Position numbers and translations under genes: made by a program
Notes under the pieces: generated by a model
What the model saw: only the letters and a program-made list of their open reading frames with translations
What the model was told of the DNA's origin: nothing
Database searches by the model: none
Part shown: positions 6,685 to 15,265 of the stretch, piece after piece
Layout of the letters: each line of letters begins with the position of its first letter
How positions within the stretch are numbered: position 1 is the stretch's first letter
NCBI GenBank assembly: GCA_019637585.1
Contig: JAHBVL010000012.1
Coordinates: 1-64,000 of the forward strand
DNA length: 64,000 nucleotides
From: Thermomicrobiales bacterium
Lineage (GTDB): Bacteria; Chloroflexota; Chloroflexia; Thermomicrobiales; UBA6265
Reading direction: 5' to 3'

Positions 6685-7758
6685 CTACCGCCATTCGATG
6701 CGCGCGGAACGGTTACGCAGCACCAGATCGGCCAGCACATTCGCCAACATGGCTTCGGCGACCGGCACGGCCCGGGGACAGACCGACGGATCGTGCCTGC
6801 CCTCGACGATGATCGTCGCTGGATTCATGTCGATGTCGACCGTTTTCTGCTCCCGCTCGACCGACGATGTCGGCTTGACCGCGATCCGGACGACGACTTC
6901 TTCACCGGTGGTCAGCCCACCGAGCGTGCCGCCCGCATTGTTGCTCAGCGTTCGGATACGGCCGTTTTCCACGGTGAACCCATCGTTCGACTCGGAGCCC
7001 CGCTTGCGCGTGACCGCGAATCCTTCGCCGATCTCCACCGCTTTGACTGCCGGGATACTCAGCATCGCCTGCCCGATCAGCGCCTCGACTTTGTCGTAGA
7101 TCGGTTCGCCAAGACCAACCGGCACACCAACGGCCCGGATTTCCACAATGCCGCCCAGCGAGTCTTTTTCCTCTTTCGCCACACCAATCGCGTCGATCAT
7201 CTTCTCGGCGGCCACCGGATCGGGACAGCGAACGATGTTCTGCTCGATCTGGTCACGGTCGAAGGTCTCCATGGCAATGCCACCCAGCTCCCGGACGAAG
7301 CCGAAGACTTCACATCCCACCGTTGCCAGAATCTTGCGAGCAATGGCGCCGGTGGCCACCCTCCCCCAGGTCTCTCGCGCTGACGACCGCCCGCCGCCCC
7401 GGTGGTCGCGATGCCCGTATTTGGCCCAGTAGGTGTAATCGGCATGACCGGGCCGGAAGAGATGGCGGATGATGTCGTACTTGGTCGAGTCTGCGTCTGC
7501 GTTGTAGGTGATGATCGAAATCGGCGCGCCGGTGGTCAGGCCTTCGAACACGCCGGAGAGGATTTCGGCCCGGTCCTTCTCACCACGCGGCGAGGTCACT
7601 TTGCTTTGGCCAACGCGCCGCCGGTCGAGCTGCCCCTGGATGTCCTCGACGGACAGCGGAATCCCGGCCGGACACCCTTCCACGACGACCCCTAGCGCTG
7701 GACCGTGCGATTCGCCCCACGTCGTGAAGCGAAAAATCCCTCCGAATGAACTTCCCAT
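6685..7758 (-). CDS. aroC: Chorismate synthase
   Basis: A 357-residue chorismate synthase, which converts EPSP to chorismate with reduced FMN in the last shikimate step. Signatures are the N-terminal FRFTTWGESHGPALG, the GGRSSARET block near residue 120 and the late SNNAGGTLGG segment. Length matches the family. No other shikimate gene is adjacent. Confidence 0.96.
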   Translation of the reverse strand: MGSSFGGIFRFTTWGESHGPALGVVVEGCPAGIPLSVEDIQGQLDRRRVGQSKVTSPRGEKDRAEILSGVFEGLTTGAPISIITYNADADSTKYDIIRHLFRPGHADYTYWAKYGHRDHRGGGRSSARETWGRVATGAIARKILATVGCEVFGFVRELGGIAMETFDRDQIEQNIVRCPDPVAAEKMIDAIGVAKEEKDSLGGIVEIRAVGVPVGLGEPIYDKVEALIGQAMLSIPAVKAVEIGEGFAVTRKRGSESNDGFTVENGRIRTLSNNAGGTLGGLTTGEEVVVRIAVKPTSSVEREQKTVDIDMNPATIIVEGRHDPSVCPRAVPVAEAMLANVLADLVLRNRSARIEWR

Positions 7759-7811
7759 CGTCTGCGATTCTTTCTGATCAGCGTAAAAACGCGATTGATT
7801 CCAGCGTAAGT

Positions 7812-8672
7812 CTATCGATTCACGAACATCCGGCCATAGATGCGGTACATGTCCGACTCCGTTCGCTTGAATCCGAGTCTGCTGTAGAGCCGCTGCGACC
7901 GCCAGTTGTTGACCTGCGTGCTCAGTCCAACCGTCGCACAGCCGAGCTCGGCGAGCCGGTGGATACCGAACCGGGTCAGATCATCTCCCAGCCGCTTCCC
8001 TTGCCAGGCCGGACGCACTGCCAACCGGTCGATATGCCCCCACGGACCGTAGGTGGTGATGCCGATGTAGCTGATCAGCCGGCCACCGTCGAACTGTCCC
8101 CACAGTTCGACTTCGGGAGACGCTCCGTAGTGTTCGAACTCTGCCCGGCTATTGATCCACAGCCACTCGAACGCCTCGTGATCGACTTCGACGAGCTGAT
8201 CCACAACATCCGGTCTGGTGGCATCCAGAAAATGGATCGGAGCTGACGGCGTCCCCACACCCGGAAAGCGTTTCTGTACCACCTCGAGTGGGACAACCCC
8301 ATCCAGCAGATCGAACCCCGCCGAGGCGTAGAGGGTCGGATTCAGCGTTTCGTTCCACTCGATAACGACAATGCCGTCCATTCCCAGCGAGAAGGCCCGT
8401 TCCGCCGCCGCGCTCATCAGCTCCCGCCGATGGCGTACGGCATGCACGCCAAACACACTGGCCATCTCAGCCCTTCTGCGCCAGCCACCCACGATCACGC
8501 ATTCGCGGGCCGGTTCCAGCCAGACAGAGCGGCCGGGGTAGTCCCTGACAATCTGTCTCGCCTGATCGAGGTCGAACGTGTGGTGCCAGTAGGCGGCCAT
8601 GCGGTCGAACGCGTCGAGATCGAGCATGGTTGGGGTGACTGCGGGAGACCAGATATCCGAGATCGCCATCAC
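7812..8672 (-). CDS. GNAT-family N-acetyltransferase (two-domain)
   Basis: A 286-residue protein. Its C-terminal half has the acetyl-CoA site: a strand ending HIDRLAVRPAWQGKRLGDDL (motif A, about 215-235) and the NNWRSQRLYSRLGF helix (motif B). The N-terminal half looks like a decayed copy of the same fold. The substrate is unknown. It ends four bases upstream of nothing shared but starts just after the solute-binding gene, so the two may be cotranscribed. Confidence 0.75.
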   Translation of the reverse strand: MMAISDIWSPAVTPTMLDLDAFDRMAAYWHHTFDLDQARQIVRDYPGRSVWLEPARECVIVGGWRRRAEMASVFGVHAVRHRRELMSAAAERAFSLGMDGIVVIEWNETLNPTLYASAGFDLLDGVVPLEVVQKRFPGVGTPSAPIHFLDATRPDVVDQLVEVDHEAFEWLWINSRAEFEHYGASPEVELWGQFDGGRLISYIGITTYGPWGHIDRLAVRPAWQGKRLGDDLTRFGIHRLAELGCATVGLSTQVNNWRSQRLYSRLGFKRTESDMYRIYGRMFVNR

Positions 8673-8675
8673 CAG

Positions 8676-10340
8676 TCAGACTCCGGCAATCGTGACGCGA
8701 TCGAGGTAGAGCAGACCGAGGGGGGTCATCGTCAGATTCTGCACATAGGGTCGCATCAGTGTGTAGGCGACATCATGGTAAAGGGGCACAACCACCGCGT
8801 CATCGAGGAGCATCTGATTGGCCTCCCGGTAGATCGCGACCCGGGCGGCCGGGTCGACTTCCAAAGCGGCCTGGCTCATCAGGGTATCGAATTCCGGGTT
8901 CTGATAATCGACATAGTTGTCTGACGCCCCCGATCCAAAGAGGGAGAGGAGAAAACTCTCCGGGTCGGGATAGTCCGCCCCCCAGTAGAGCAGATACGCT
9001 GGGTACTCCCGATTCTGCAATCCGTCCAGATAACTCACCCAATCGACGGCGACCACATCGATGTGCAGTCCGAGTGACGCAGTGAGCGCATCCCGAAACG
9101 ACTCCGCTCGTTGCGACGCTGACGCGTAGATCGTGATCGCCGGCACATTCTCCGGTGATCCGTAGCTCGATTCGCCGATCAACTGCCGGGCGAGCTCGAT
9201 ATCGGCCTCCCGGGTTGTGGCCCATGCCTCCACGCCCAACATGCCATCGGGAACGACGCCAAATGCCGCTCCGACGCGGTTGTTGAGCGACACGCTGGCC
9301 ACCCGGTCCGCCGGGAACGCGACCTGAAGCGCTTCCCGGATTTTGGGATCGTCGAACGGCGCGACATCGGTTCGAAACGCGATGTACTCGGTGGCGAAAA
9401 GGGGCGTGACGGTCATCTCAGACGACATCGGATTGGCGGGATCGGCGATGCGCTCGATATTCTGCCAATCGACGCCAACCAGATCGATCTGACCTGTTTC
9501 GTAGAGATTCAAGCCGCCAAACGCCGCATCGCCGATCCGAACCTGCACGCCCTTCACCACGGGCTGGCCCAGCACATAGTGCTCGTTGGGTTCGAGTGAG
9601 ATCGTCGAATTCGCCCAGCTGGCGATGGCAAAGGGGCCGGACGCATTTGGCGACATCCACCACTCGTCGCCCAGCGACATGTCGCCCGAATCGACGATCG
9701 ACGCGGGAGAAGAAGCCAATCGCATCAGAAACGTCGAGCGGGGTTGTTCGAGTCTGATTTCGACGGTTCGCTCGTCGATGGCCACGACCCCGGCGAGACT
9801 CTCGGCACGTCTGCTCAGCATCTCGCCGGCGCCGGCGATATCGGCCAGAAAGGTGGGCGCCGACAGCGCGGAAACGACGCCATCCGCGATCGACGGATCG
9901 AATGCCCGAGTCAGGGAGAAAACAACATCCTCCGCCACGATCTGCCGCCCACTCCAGAATCTGGCGTTCTCATCCAGATGAAAGGTGTAGACCAATCCAT
10001 CATCTGAGATCTCCCAGGAACTGGCGATGGCGGGGATGGGTTGCAAATCGTCATCGAATCGCACTAGTCCGGCGAATATCTGGCGAACTAGGAACATGTG
10101 GCCAAGATCGCGCACCAACCCCGGATCGAGCGAGGTCAGCTGGACCGGCCCAACGAGCCGCAAATAGCCATCAGCACTCGGCGAAACGGCAAACGGCCCG
10201 CCGCCTGTTCCATCCTGCCCGTCCTGGAATGGGAGAGGAGCGTCAGGCAGATCAGGCGAAGCAACGACGCCCGAGGGCAGGGCAAGGAAGAGACAAGCGA
10301 ACAGAATGTGGAGAAAGCGGCGGCCGCAGATCAACAGCAT
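8676..10340 (-). CDS. ABC transporter substrate-binding protein, family 5 (peptide/nickel type)
   Basis: A 554-residue solute-binding protein of the DppA/OppA class. It starts with a signal peptide (MLLICGRRFLHILFACLFLA...), followed by the LTSLDPGLVRDLGHMFLVRQ region, FAGLVRFDDD, and the C-terminal YPAYLLYWGADYPDPESFL block. The frame is open to 10394, but that start would overlap the P-loop gene and hide the signal peptide. The ATG at 10340 has a TACAAT -10 (10352-10347) six bases away and no ribosome site, suggesting a leaderless mRNA. No permease or ATPase genes are adjacent. Confidence 0.85.
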   Translation of the reverse strand: MLLICGRRFLHILFACLFLALPSGVVASPDLPDAPLPFQDGQDGTGGGPFAVSPSADGYLRLVGPVQLTSLDPGLVRDLGHMFLVRQIFAGLVRFDDDLQPIPAIASSWEISDDGLVYTFHLDENARFWSGRQIVAEDVVFSLTRAFDPSIADGVVSALSAPTFLADIAGAGEMLSRRAESLAGVVAIDERTVEIRLEQPRSTFLMRLASSPASIVDSGDMSLGDEWWMSPNASGPFAIASWANSTISLEPNEHYVLGQPVVKGVQVRIGDAAFGGLNLYETGQIDLVGVDWQNIERIADPANPMSSEMTVTPLFATEYIAFRTDVAPFDDPKIREALQVAFPADRVASVSLNNRVGAAFGVVPDGMLGVEAWATTREADIELARQLIGESSYGSPENVPAITIYASASQRAESFRDALTASLGLHIDVVAVDWVSYLDGLQNREYPAYLLYWGADYPDPESFLLSLFGSGASDNYVDYQNPEFDTLMSQAALEVDPAARVAIYREANQMLLDDAVVVPLYHDVAYTLMRPYVQNLTMTPLGLLYLDRVTIAGV

Positions 10341-10365
10341 GTCCGAATTGTAGCGGGTTCCCCAG

Positions 10366-10764
10366 CTATCTCCCCTGCCGTTGCCGCCGCTCACCGATCG
10401 CGTCCAGATAGGTCAGGGATGCGTCCAGCGTCTCGTCTTCCGAGCTGACGCTGGTGTCGACAATGAGCCCAGACGCTTCGTATGCGCGCTGCAAACGTTC
10501 GATCTGGGCATCGAAGATCACTTTCGACCATCCCGCGCCGCGTCGCTGCCGGATCGTCGCGAGGTCGGTTTTCAGACCAATGACGGCGTCAGGCCGTTGA
10601 TGATTCCAGAGATCCGGGACGCCACTGTGCTCCTGGCTGGTCACCCACGCGTCGTAGCCTGCCGCCTGCAGCCGCTCCACCAGCGTCGTTTTTCCGGATG
10701 CGCACGGCCCCACAACCGTCACCCGCATCGGAGCTCTGCTATCCGCTGGCTCGTCGGCGCTCAC
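10366..10764 (-). CDS. Small P-loop NTPase (predicted nucleoside/adenylate kinase-like)
   Basis: A 132-residue P-loop protein with Walker A GPCASGKT near residues 19-26. The rest resembles small predicted ATPases with a kinase-like core: a DAVIGLKTDLATIRQRR segment and a KVIFDAQIERL helix. The substrate is not evident. The start may be the first ATG or the internal Met13. It lies 15 bases downstream of the phosphatase gene, probably in one transcript. Confidence 0.6.
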   Translation of the reverse strand: MSADEPADSRAPMRVTVVGPCASGKTTLVERLQAAGYDAWVTSQEHSGVPDLWNHQRPDAVIGLKTDLATIRQRRGAGWSKVIFDAQIERLQRAYEASGLIVDTSVSSEDETLDASLTYLDAIGERRQRQGR

Positions 10765-10779
10765 AGCGCACCTCCGTGG

Positions 10780-11493
10780 TCAGGGAAGGGGGATTCTCAT
10801 GTTGATCGTGCGAACGAGCGGATTCTCCGCCTGCTCGGAAACTGTCAGGACGATCACGGCCATATCATCCGCCGGGCGGCCACTGTCACGCGCGACGGCT
10901 TCGTCGAGAATCGCCTGGGCGACAGAGAGCGATGTGGCCGCAACAGGTTTCACCGCTTGCAGCCAGCCCGCCACATCGAATGCGCCGGTTCGCGTGCGAT
11001 TGCCCGAACCGAAGATACCATCCGTATAGCTGACGACCATCAACCCTGCCTTCAGCGGCAACCGAACCACACTTGGCCGGGTGAAGTGATAGAGACCTAC
11101 TGGCCCCGCTTCGGGTTGGACCGAGGAAATCTCGTCTCCGTCGGCGACGACCAGGGGGTTGACGGCGTTGCGGGTGGCCACGATATCGTTGGTTTTCAGG
11201 TCGGCGGAGAGGATGTCCAGGGTGGCGGAGACCTTGCCCCCGCGAAAGGCGAACAGGGTGTCGTGCACAGCGCGAGCCACCACACCATCGCGAACCCCAT
11301 CCTTGAGCAATCCAACCGCACGTGATGTCAGCTGCAGACTGAGTGACTTTGCCGCGGCGCCGCTTCCTTGCCCATCAACCATCACGGCAGAGAATCCGCC
11401 GGTCGGCCGCTCGACAAACTCGACGGTGTCGCCACTCTCCCGGCTCGCATACTTGTTCGTTTTGGCTGTGGCCAGATCGATCGCCAGACCCAT
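10780..11493 (-). CDS. SpoIIE/PP2C-type serine phosphatase
   Basis: A 237-residue protein with the PP2C-like SpoIIE domain. Visible metal-site blocks are SAVMVDGQGSGAAAK near residue 40, VSYTDGIFGSGN near 150 and RPADDMAVIVL near 215. Such phosphatases reset partner-switching anti-sigma antagonists, but no STAS or kinase partner is nearby. The ATG at 11493 has GGAG upstream; the longer frame adds a non-conserved leader. Confidence 0.75.
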   Translation of the reverse strand: MGLAIDLATAKTNKYASRESGDTVEFVERPTGGFSAVMVDGQGSGAAAKSLSLQLTSRAVGLLKDGVRDGVVARAVHDTLFAFRGGKVSATLDILSADLKTNDIVATRNAVNPLVVADGDEISSVQPEAGPVGLYHFTRPSVVRLPLKAGLMVVSYTDGIFGSGNRTRTGAFDVAGWLQAVKPVAATSLSVAQAILDEAVARDSGRPADDMAVIVLTVSEQAENPLVRTINMRIPLP

Positions 11494-11604
11494 CGATACT
11501 CCAATCGTCCGAAAGCGCCCAAACACCGGCCCAATGGTGTCAGCGCATTGTAGATGTGGGAAGATGACTGGTGGGCACACTGCTGGTCGTGTCGGAGCAT
11601 GGGA

Positions 11605-12159
11605 ATGTCATTATCCGGAAACGCCGAGGCACTTGTCGCCACGATTGCCGGTATGCCTGAATTGGGCGTACACGCGACGCGAGTGACGAGCCTTGCCGTG
11701 AGGATTGTGGAATTGCGGGCCGACGCGTCTGACGCGATGATCGACGTCGCCGTCCAATCCGCTCACTGGCACGATCTGGGGAAGCTGGCCATTCCCGCAA
11801 CGATCCTGGACAAACCAGCCCGCCTGACCGAGCAGGAGTACACCCTCGTGCAGCAACATCCAGCTATCAGCCATGCAATGGCCACAACGATGGCGGTCGA
11901 CGAAGACGTTTGTCTCGCTGCCCGCCATCATCACGAGTGGTGGAACGGCAGAGGGTATCCCGACCGGCTGACCGGTGAGTCGATTCCGCTGATGGCCAGG
12001 ATCATCGCCGTTGCCGATGCCTATGACGCCATGACCAGCGACCGTCCCTACCGCGCCGCCATGCCCGCCAGCGAAGCGATCGCGGAACTGGAGCGAGGCG
12101 CCGGCGTTCAGTTCGATCCCTCGATTGTGCCCCTCCTGGTTCGTCTGGAGACGACATGA
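11605..12159 (+). CDS. HD-GYP-type metal-dependent phosphohydrolase
   Basis: A 184-residue HD domain. The metal ligands appear as an upstream His, SAHWHDLGK, HHHEWWNGRGYP (the GYP signature) and the VADAYDAMTSDRPY helix. HD-GYP proteins usually hydrolyse cyclic di-GMP or related nucleotides. There is no receiver or sensor domain, so input must come from elsewhere. The ATG at 11605 has GGAG seven bases upstream. It overlaps the HAD gene by four bases. Confidence 0.85.
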   Translation: MSLSGNAEALVATIAGMPELGVHATRVTSLAVRIVELRADASDAMIDVAVQSAHWHDLGKLAIPATILDKPARLTEQEYTLVQQHPAISHAMATTMAVDEDVCLAARHHHEWWNGRGYPDRLTGESIPLMARIIAVADAYDAMTSDRPYRAAMPASEAIAELERGAGVQFDPSIVPLLVRLETT

Positions 12160-12890
12160 CCGCCCTGACGATCGACTTCCACAACACCCTGGTCGAATGC
12201 GACGCCTGGTTCGAGCTCGAGGTGCGGTCGCTGGTCTCATCGGTACTGGCCTGGACTGATGAACACTACCGGCTGCCCCACCGTCCGGTCGATCCAGCAT
12301 CAGCCGATGCCGCCTACCGGAAACTTCGGTTGGCCATTCATCATCATGGCCACGAGCTGGATGCCACTCGTTCGACCGCAACCGTGCTCGACCGGCTCGG
12401 CGCTCACTTGCCCGATGCCGTCATCGACGAAGCCATCGACGCGCTGATGCTCGCCACGCTGGAATCGGCGGCGCCCGTCAAAGGAGCGCGAGAGCTGCTG
12501 GCCAGTGTCCACAGTCAGGGTGTCCCGATCGCGGTCGTGTCGAGTGCGGTGCATCACGGTTTCCTGGAATGGGCGCTCGAGCGTTTCGGAATGCGCGAGC
12601 ACCTTCAGGTGGTGACGACGTCGGCATCGGCTGGTTTCTACAAATCGCGCCCTGAGATCTACTGGACAGCGCTATCGGCGCTCGAGACGCCGATCGCCAC
12701 CGCGACCCACCTGGGAGACTCGCTCCGCTTCGATGTCGGCGGTGCGCATATGGCCGGCATGCGAGCCATCTGGTTCGATCGCCAGGCGAACGGAGCAAAT
12801 GGCGACACCGAACCGATGCCCGACCTCGTCGTTTCCGACCTGCTGGCCAGCGGGCCGGACATTCTCGATCTCATCACTGTGCGGCGATGA
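12156..12890 (+). CDS. HAD-superfamily hydrolase
   Basis: A 244-residue HAD protein. Motif I is IDFHNTLV; motif II is VVSSAV; motif III/IV appear as KSRPEIYWTAL and HLGDSLRFDVGGA. The second position of motif I is His instead of the Asp used by phosphatases, which departs from the DxD rule and makes phosphatase activity uncertain. It overlaps both neighbours by ATGA, in an operon HD-GYP, HAD, trmD. Confidence 0.8.
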   Translation: MTALTIDFHNTLVECDAWFELEVRSLVSSVLAWTDEHYRLPHRPVDPASADAAYRKLRLAIHHHGHELDATRSTATVLDRLGAHLPDAVIDEAIDALMLATLESAAPVKGARELLASVHSQGVPIAVVSSAVHHGFLEWALERFGMREHLQVVTTSASAGFYKSRPEIYWTALSALETPIATATHLGDSLRFDVGGAHMAGMRAIWFDRQANGANGDTEPMPDLVVSDLLASGPDILDLITVRR

Positions 12891-13600
12891 CCCAGCAACC
12901 ATCCCTACACATCGACATCTTCACCCTCTTTCCCGGGATGTTCGAGGGGCCATTTCGGGAGAGCATCGTGGCCCGGGCGGTCGAGTCGGGTCAGGCGACC
13001 ATCGCCCTGCACGACATTCGCGACTGGACGCACGACCGGCACCGCTCGGTGGACGATCGTCCCTACGGCGGTGGCGCCGGCATGGTGATGATGGCCCCGC
13101 CAGTCGTCGAGAGTGTCGAGTCGGTGCTCGGAGAGGACCTCGAGAAGACCAGAATTCTGTTGATGTCACCAGCCGGTGTGCGGTTTACGCAGGGGATGGC
13201 CCGGGAGATCGCCGGTTCGGCGCGACTGGCGCTGATATGCGGTCACTATGAAGGCATCGACGCGCGCGTGGAGACCATTCTCGGCGCTGAGACGGTGTCG
13301 ATCGGCGATTATGTCCTCACCGGGGGCGAACTGCCTGCGATGGTCATTGTCGACGCGGTCGCCCGGCTCCTACCGGGGGTGATTCGCGCCGAGTCGACGG
13401 ATGAAGAGTCGCATGAGGGGGCGGGAGTGGAATACCCCCACTTCACACGGCCGGTCGAGTACCGCGGCGAAGTAGTGCCGGACATTCTGCTCAGCGGACA
13501 CCACCAGAACATCCGGGAGTGGCGCGCCGCGCAGGCTGCCGAGGTTCTGGAACGACGCAACCAGCGAGAGACCGCGCCGCCCGGCGATCAGACCGAGTAA
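12887..13600 (+). CDS. trmD: tRNA (guanine37-N1)-methyltransferase TrmD
   Basis: A 237-residue TrmD, which methylates G37 of tRNA to prevent frameshifting. Visible are IDIFTLFPGMFEG at the start, DDRPYGGGAGMVM near residue 57, the trefoil-knot block ICGHYEGIDARVE, and SIGDYVLTGGELPA. Length fits. The usual partners rpsP, rimM and rplS are not adjacent. The 3' end overlaps recO by 13 bases in convergent orientation. Confidence 0.96.
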   Translation: MTQQPSLHIDIFTLFPGMFEGPFRESIVARAVESGQATIALHDIRDWTHDRHRSVDDRPYGGGAGMVMMAPPVVESVESVLGEDLEKTRILLMSPAGVRFTQGMAREIAGSARLALICGHYEGIDARVETILGAETVSIGDYVLTGGELPAMVIVDAVARLLPGVIRAESTDEESHEGAGVEYPHFTRPVEYRGEVVPDILLSGHHQNIREWRAAQAAEVLERRNQRETAPPGDQTE

Positions 13601-14373
13601 GAGCCGGTTTGCTCCCTGATCTCTCGCAACACCCGCAGGCTGGTCAGATCACGTTCCAGCACCGATGAGGTGTACGCGGCCATCACCCGTTCGACCTCGG
13701 AGGCCACGGCAGGAGAGATTCTGACGCTCGATGCGGACCGAATCCCCTCCCGACTGAGCAACCGCAGATATTTCTGGGCGTTCACCGAAATCTGCATAGC
13801 CTGGCCGTCTCCAGTGCGGCAACCGGGACACAACATCCCGCCCGTCCGCAACCCGAGGAAATTCGGCTCGGCGCCGAGTTCTCGCTGGCACCCCGCACAA
13901 CTCCAGAAATCGAGTTGATAGCCCACAGCAGTCAGCACATTGACCTCGAACCAGCGAACCAGGGGCAAGTCATCCTCCGCGACTCCCAGGTGGCGCAATG
14001 ACAGGTGCAGAAGGTCGTACACGGCCGGATAGACCTCGCCCTCCTGCACAAGCTTGCCGGTCAGCTCGACCATGTGGGACGCATGCGCGAGACGAGCGAG
14101 ACTGCTCTCCAGATTGGTGGGACGGTCGAGGAGCTCGGCGGAGGTCACGACGTCCAGATCGCGGCCGCGGGCCAGCATGAATCTGCTTCGCGCGAAATAC
14201 TCGGTCGCCGGACCGGAGCGCGCCGTCGGTTTGCGCGCCCCCTTGGCGATCACCGAGATTTTGCCCGATTCACGGCTGAAAAGCGTGACGATTCGGTCGG
14301 TTTCGCCAAAGTCCCGACGGCCCAGCACGATCGCTTCGACTCGGTAGTTTCGGTCTCGTTCGGCAGTCATCAC
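13588..14373 (-). CDS. recO: DNA repair protein RecO
   Basis: A 261-residue RecO, which loads RecA onto SSB-coated DNA together with RecR. The N-terminal OB-fold begins YRVEAIVLGRRDFGETDRIV. A zinc module with two CxxC pairs (CAGC and CPGC) lies near residues 150-180. recR is also in this window (26051). The end overlaps trmD. Confidence 0.92.
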   Translation of the reverse strand: MMTAERDRNYRVEAIVLGRRDFGETDRIVTLFSRESGKISVIAKGARKPTARSGPATEYFARSRFMLARGRDLDVVTSAELLDRPTNLESSLARLAHASHMVELTGKLVQEGEVYPAVYDLLHLSLRHLGVAEDDLPLVRWFEVNVLTAVGYQLDFWSCAGCQRELGAEPNFLGLRTGGMLCPGCRTGDGQAMQISVNAQKYLRLLSREGIRSASSVRISPAVASEVERVMAAYTSSVLERDLTSLRVLREIREQTGSYSV

Positions 14374-14487
14374 TCAAGGGCTGGCCGGAGGCAGTGAAAG
14401 GCCGGAAGGTGGTAGCATCTGCGGGTAATTGCCTGTTGACGGCGCGGCACCAGCAACGCTGAAATCAGAGCAACTCAGGTATACATC

Positions 14488-15234
14488 ATGGTCCCAGAAG
14501 TCACAATCATCGCCGCGTTCGTCGCCGGTGTGCTGTCGATCTCCTCCCCCTGTGTTCTGCCGCTGATCCCGCTCTATCTGGGACACCTGGCCGGCGTTTC
14601 GACGACTCCCGGCGGAGTCGTGGAGCGGCGGAGCGTCCTGATCAACGCGATCGCCTACGTGGCGGGATTCGCGGCGGTTTTCGTGGCGGTCGGAATCGCG
14701 CTCGGCGCCGCCGGTTCTCTCGTTTCGACGGCCTCGATCGTTGCCGGCAATCGCGTCTGGCTGGTTCGGATCGGCGGCATCATCCTGATGCTGCTCGGAC
14801 TTCAGCAACTTGGCGTGATCACGATTCCGGGGCTTGGCCGGGAACGGCGTCTCCAGAACCGCGTACGGTCGACCGGCTCCATCGGATCCTCATTTCTGAT
14901 CGGCGCTACGTTTGGCGCTGGCTGGTCGCCCTGCGCCGGACCAATTCTCGGCGCGATCCTGACCATGGCGGCCGGACAGGGTGATCCCCAGCGGTCTGCG
15001 TTCCTGTTGTTCATCTACTCGCTTGGTCTCGCGGTGCCCTTCCTGATTTTCGCCATGATCGGCACCAGTTCTCGTATCGTTAAGGGAATGAGTCGCCACT
15101 TGGCGACTGTGACAGCGGCAAGCGGCGCCATCATGGTCGGTGTCGGCGCCATCATGATTCTTGGCATCTATCAGCAACTCTTCGTCCGGATCGCCGCCAT
15201 CGTTCCGTGGACGCCCTGGGAACCAACGATCTAA
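14488..15234 (+). CDS. ccdA: Cytochrome c biogenesis protein CcdA
   Basis: A 248-residue polytopic membrane protein of the CcdA/DsbD family with about six helices. The redox cysteines sit in SISSPCVLPLIPLYL (near residue 21) and GWSPCAGPILGA (near 150). CcdA carries reductant from cytoplasmic thioredoxin across the membrane to keep apocytochrome cysteines reduced. It heads the operon ccdA, resB, ccsB, tlpA-like. Confidence 0.92.
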   Translation: MVPEVTIIAAFVAGVLSISSPCVLPLIPLYLGHLAGVSTTPGGVVERRSVLINAIAYVAGFAAVFVAVGIALGAAGSLVSTASIVAGNRVWLVRIGGIILMLLGLQQLGVITIPGLGRERRLQNRVRSTGSIGSSFLIGATFGAGWSPCAGPILGAILTMAAGQGDPQRSAFLLFIYSLGLAVPFLIFAMIGTSSRIVKGMSRHLATVTAASGAIMVGVGAIMILGIYQQLFVRIAAIVPWTPWEPTI

Positions 15235-15265
15235 CCCGTCAGCCTCTCTCGTCAGAAAGCGTTTC

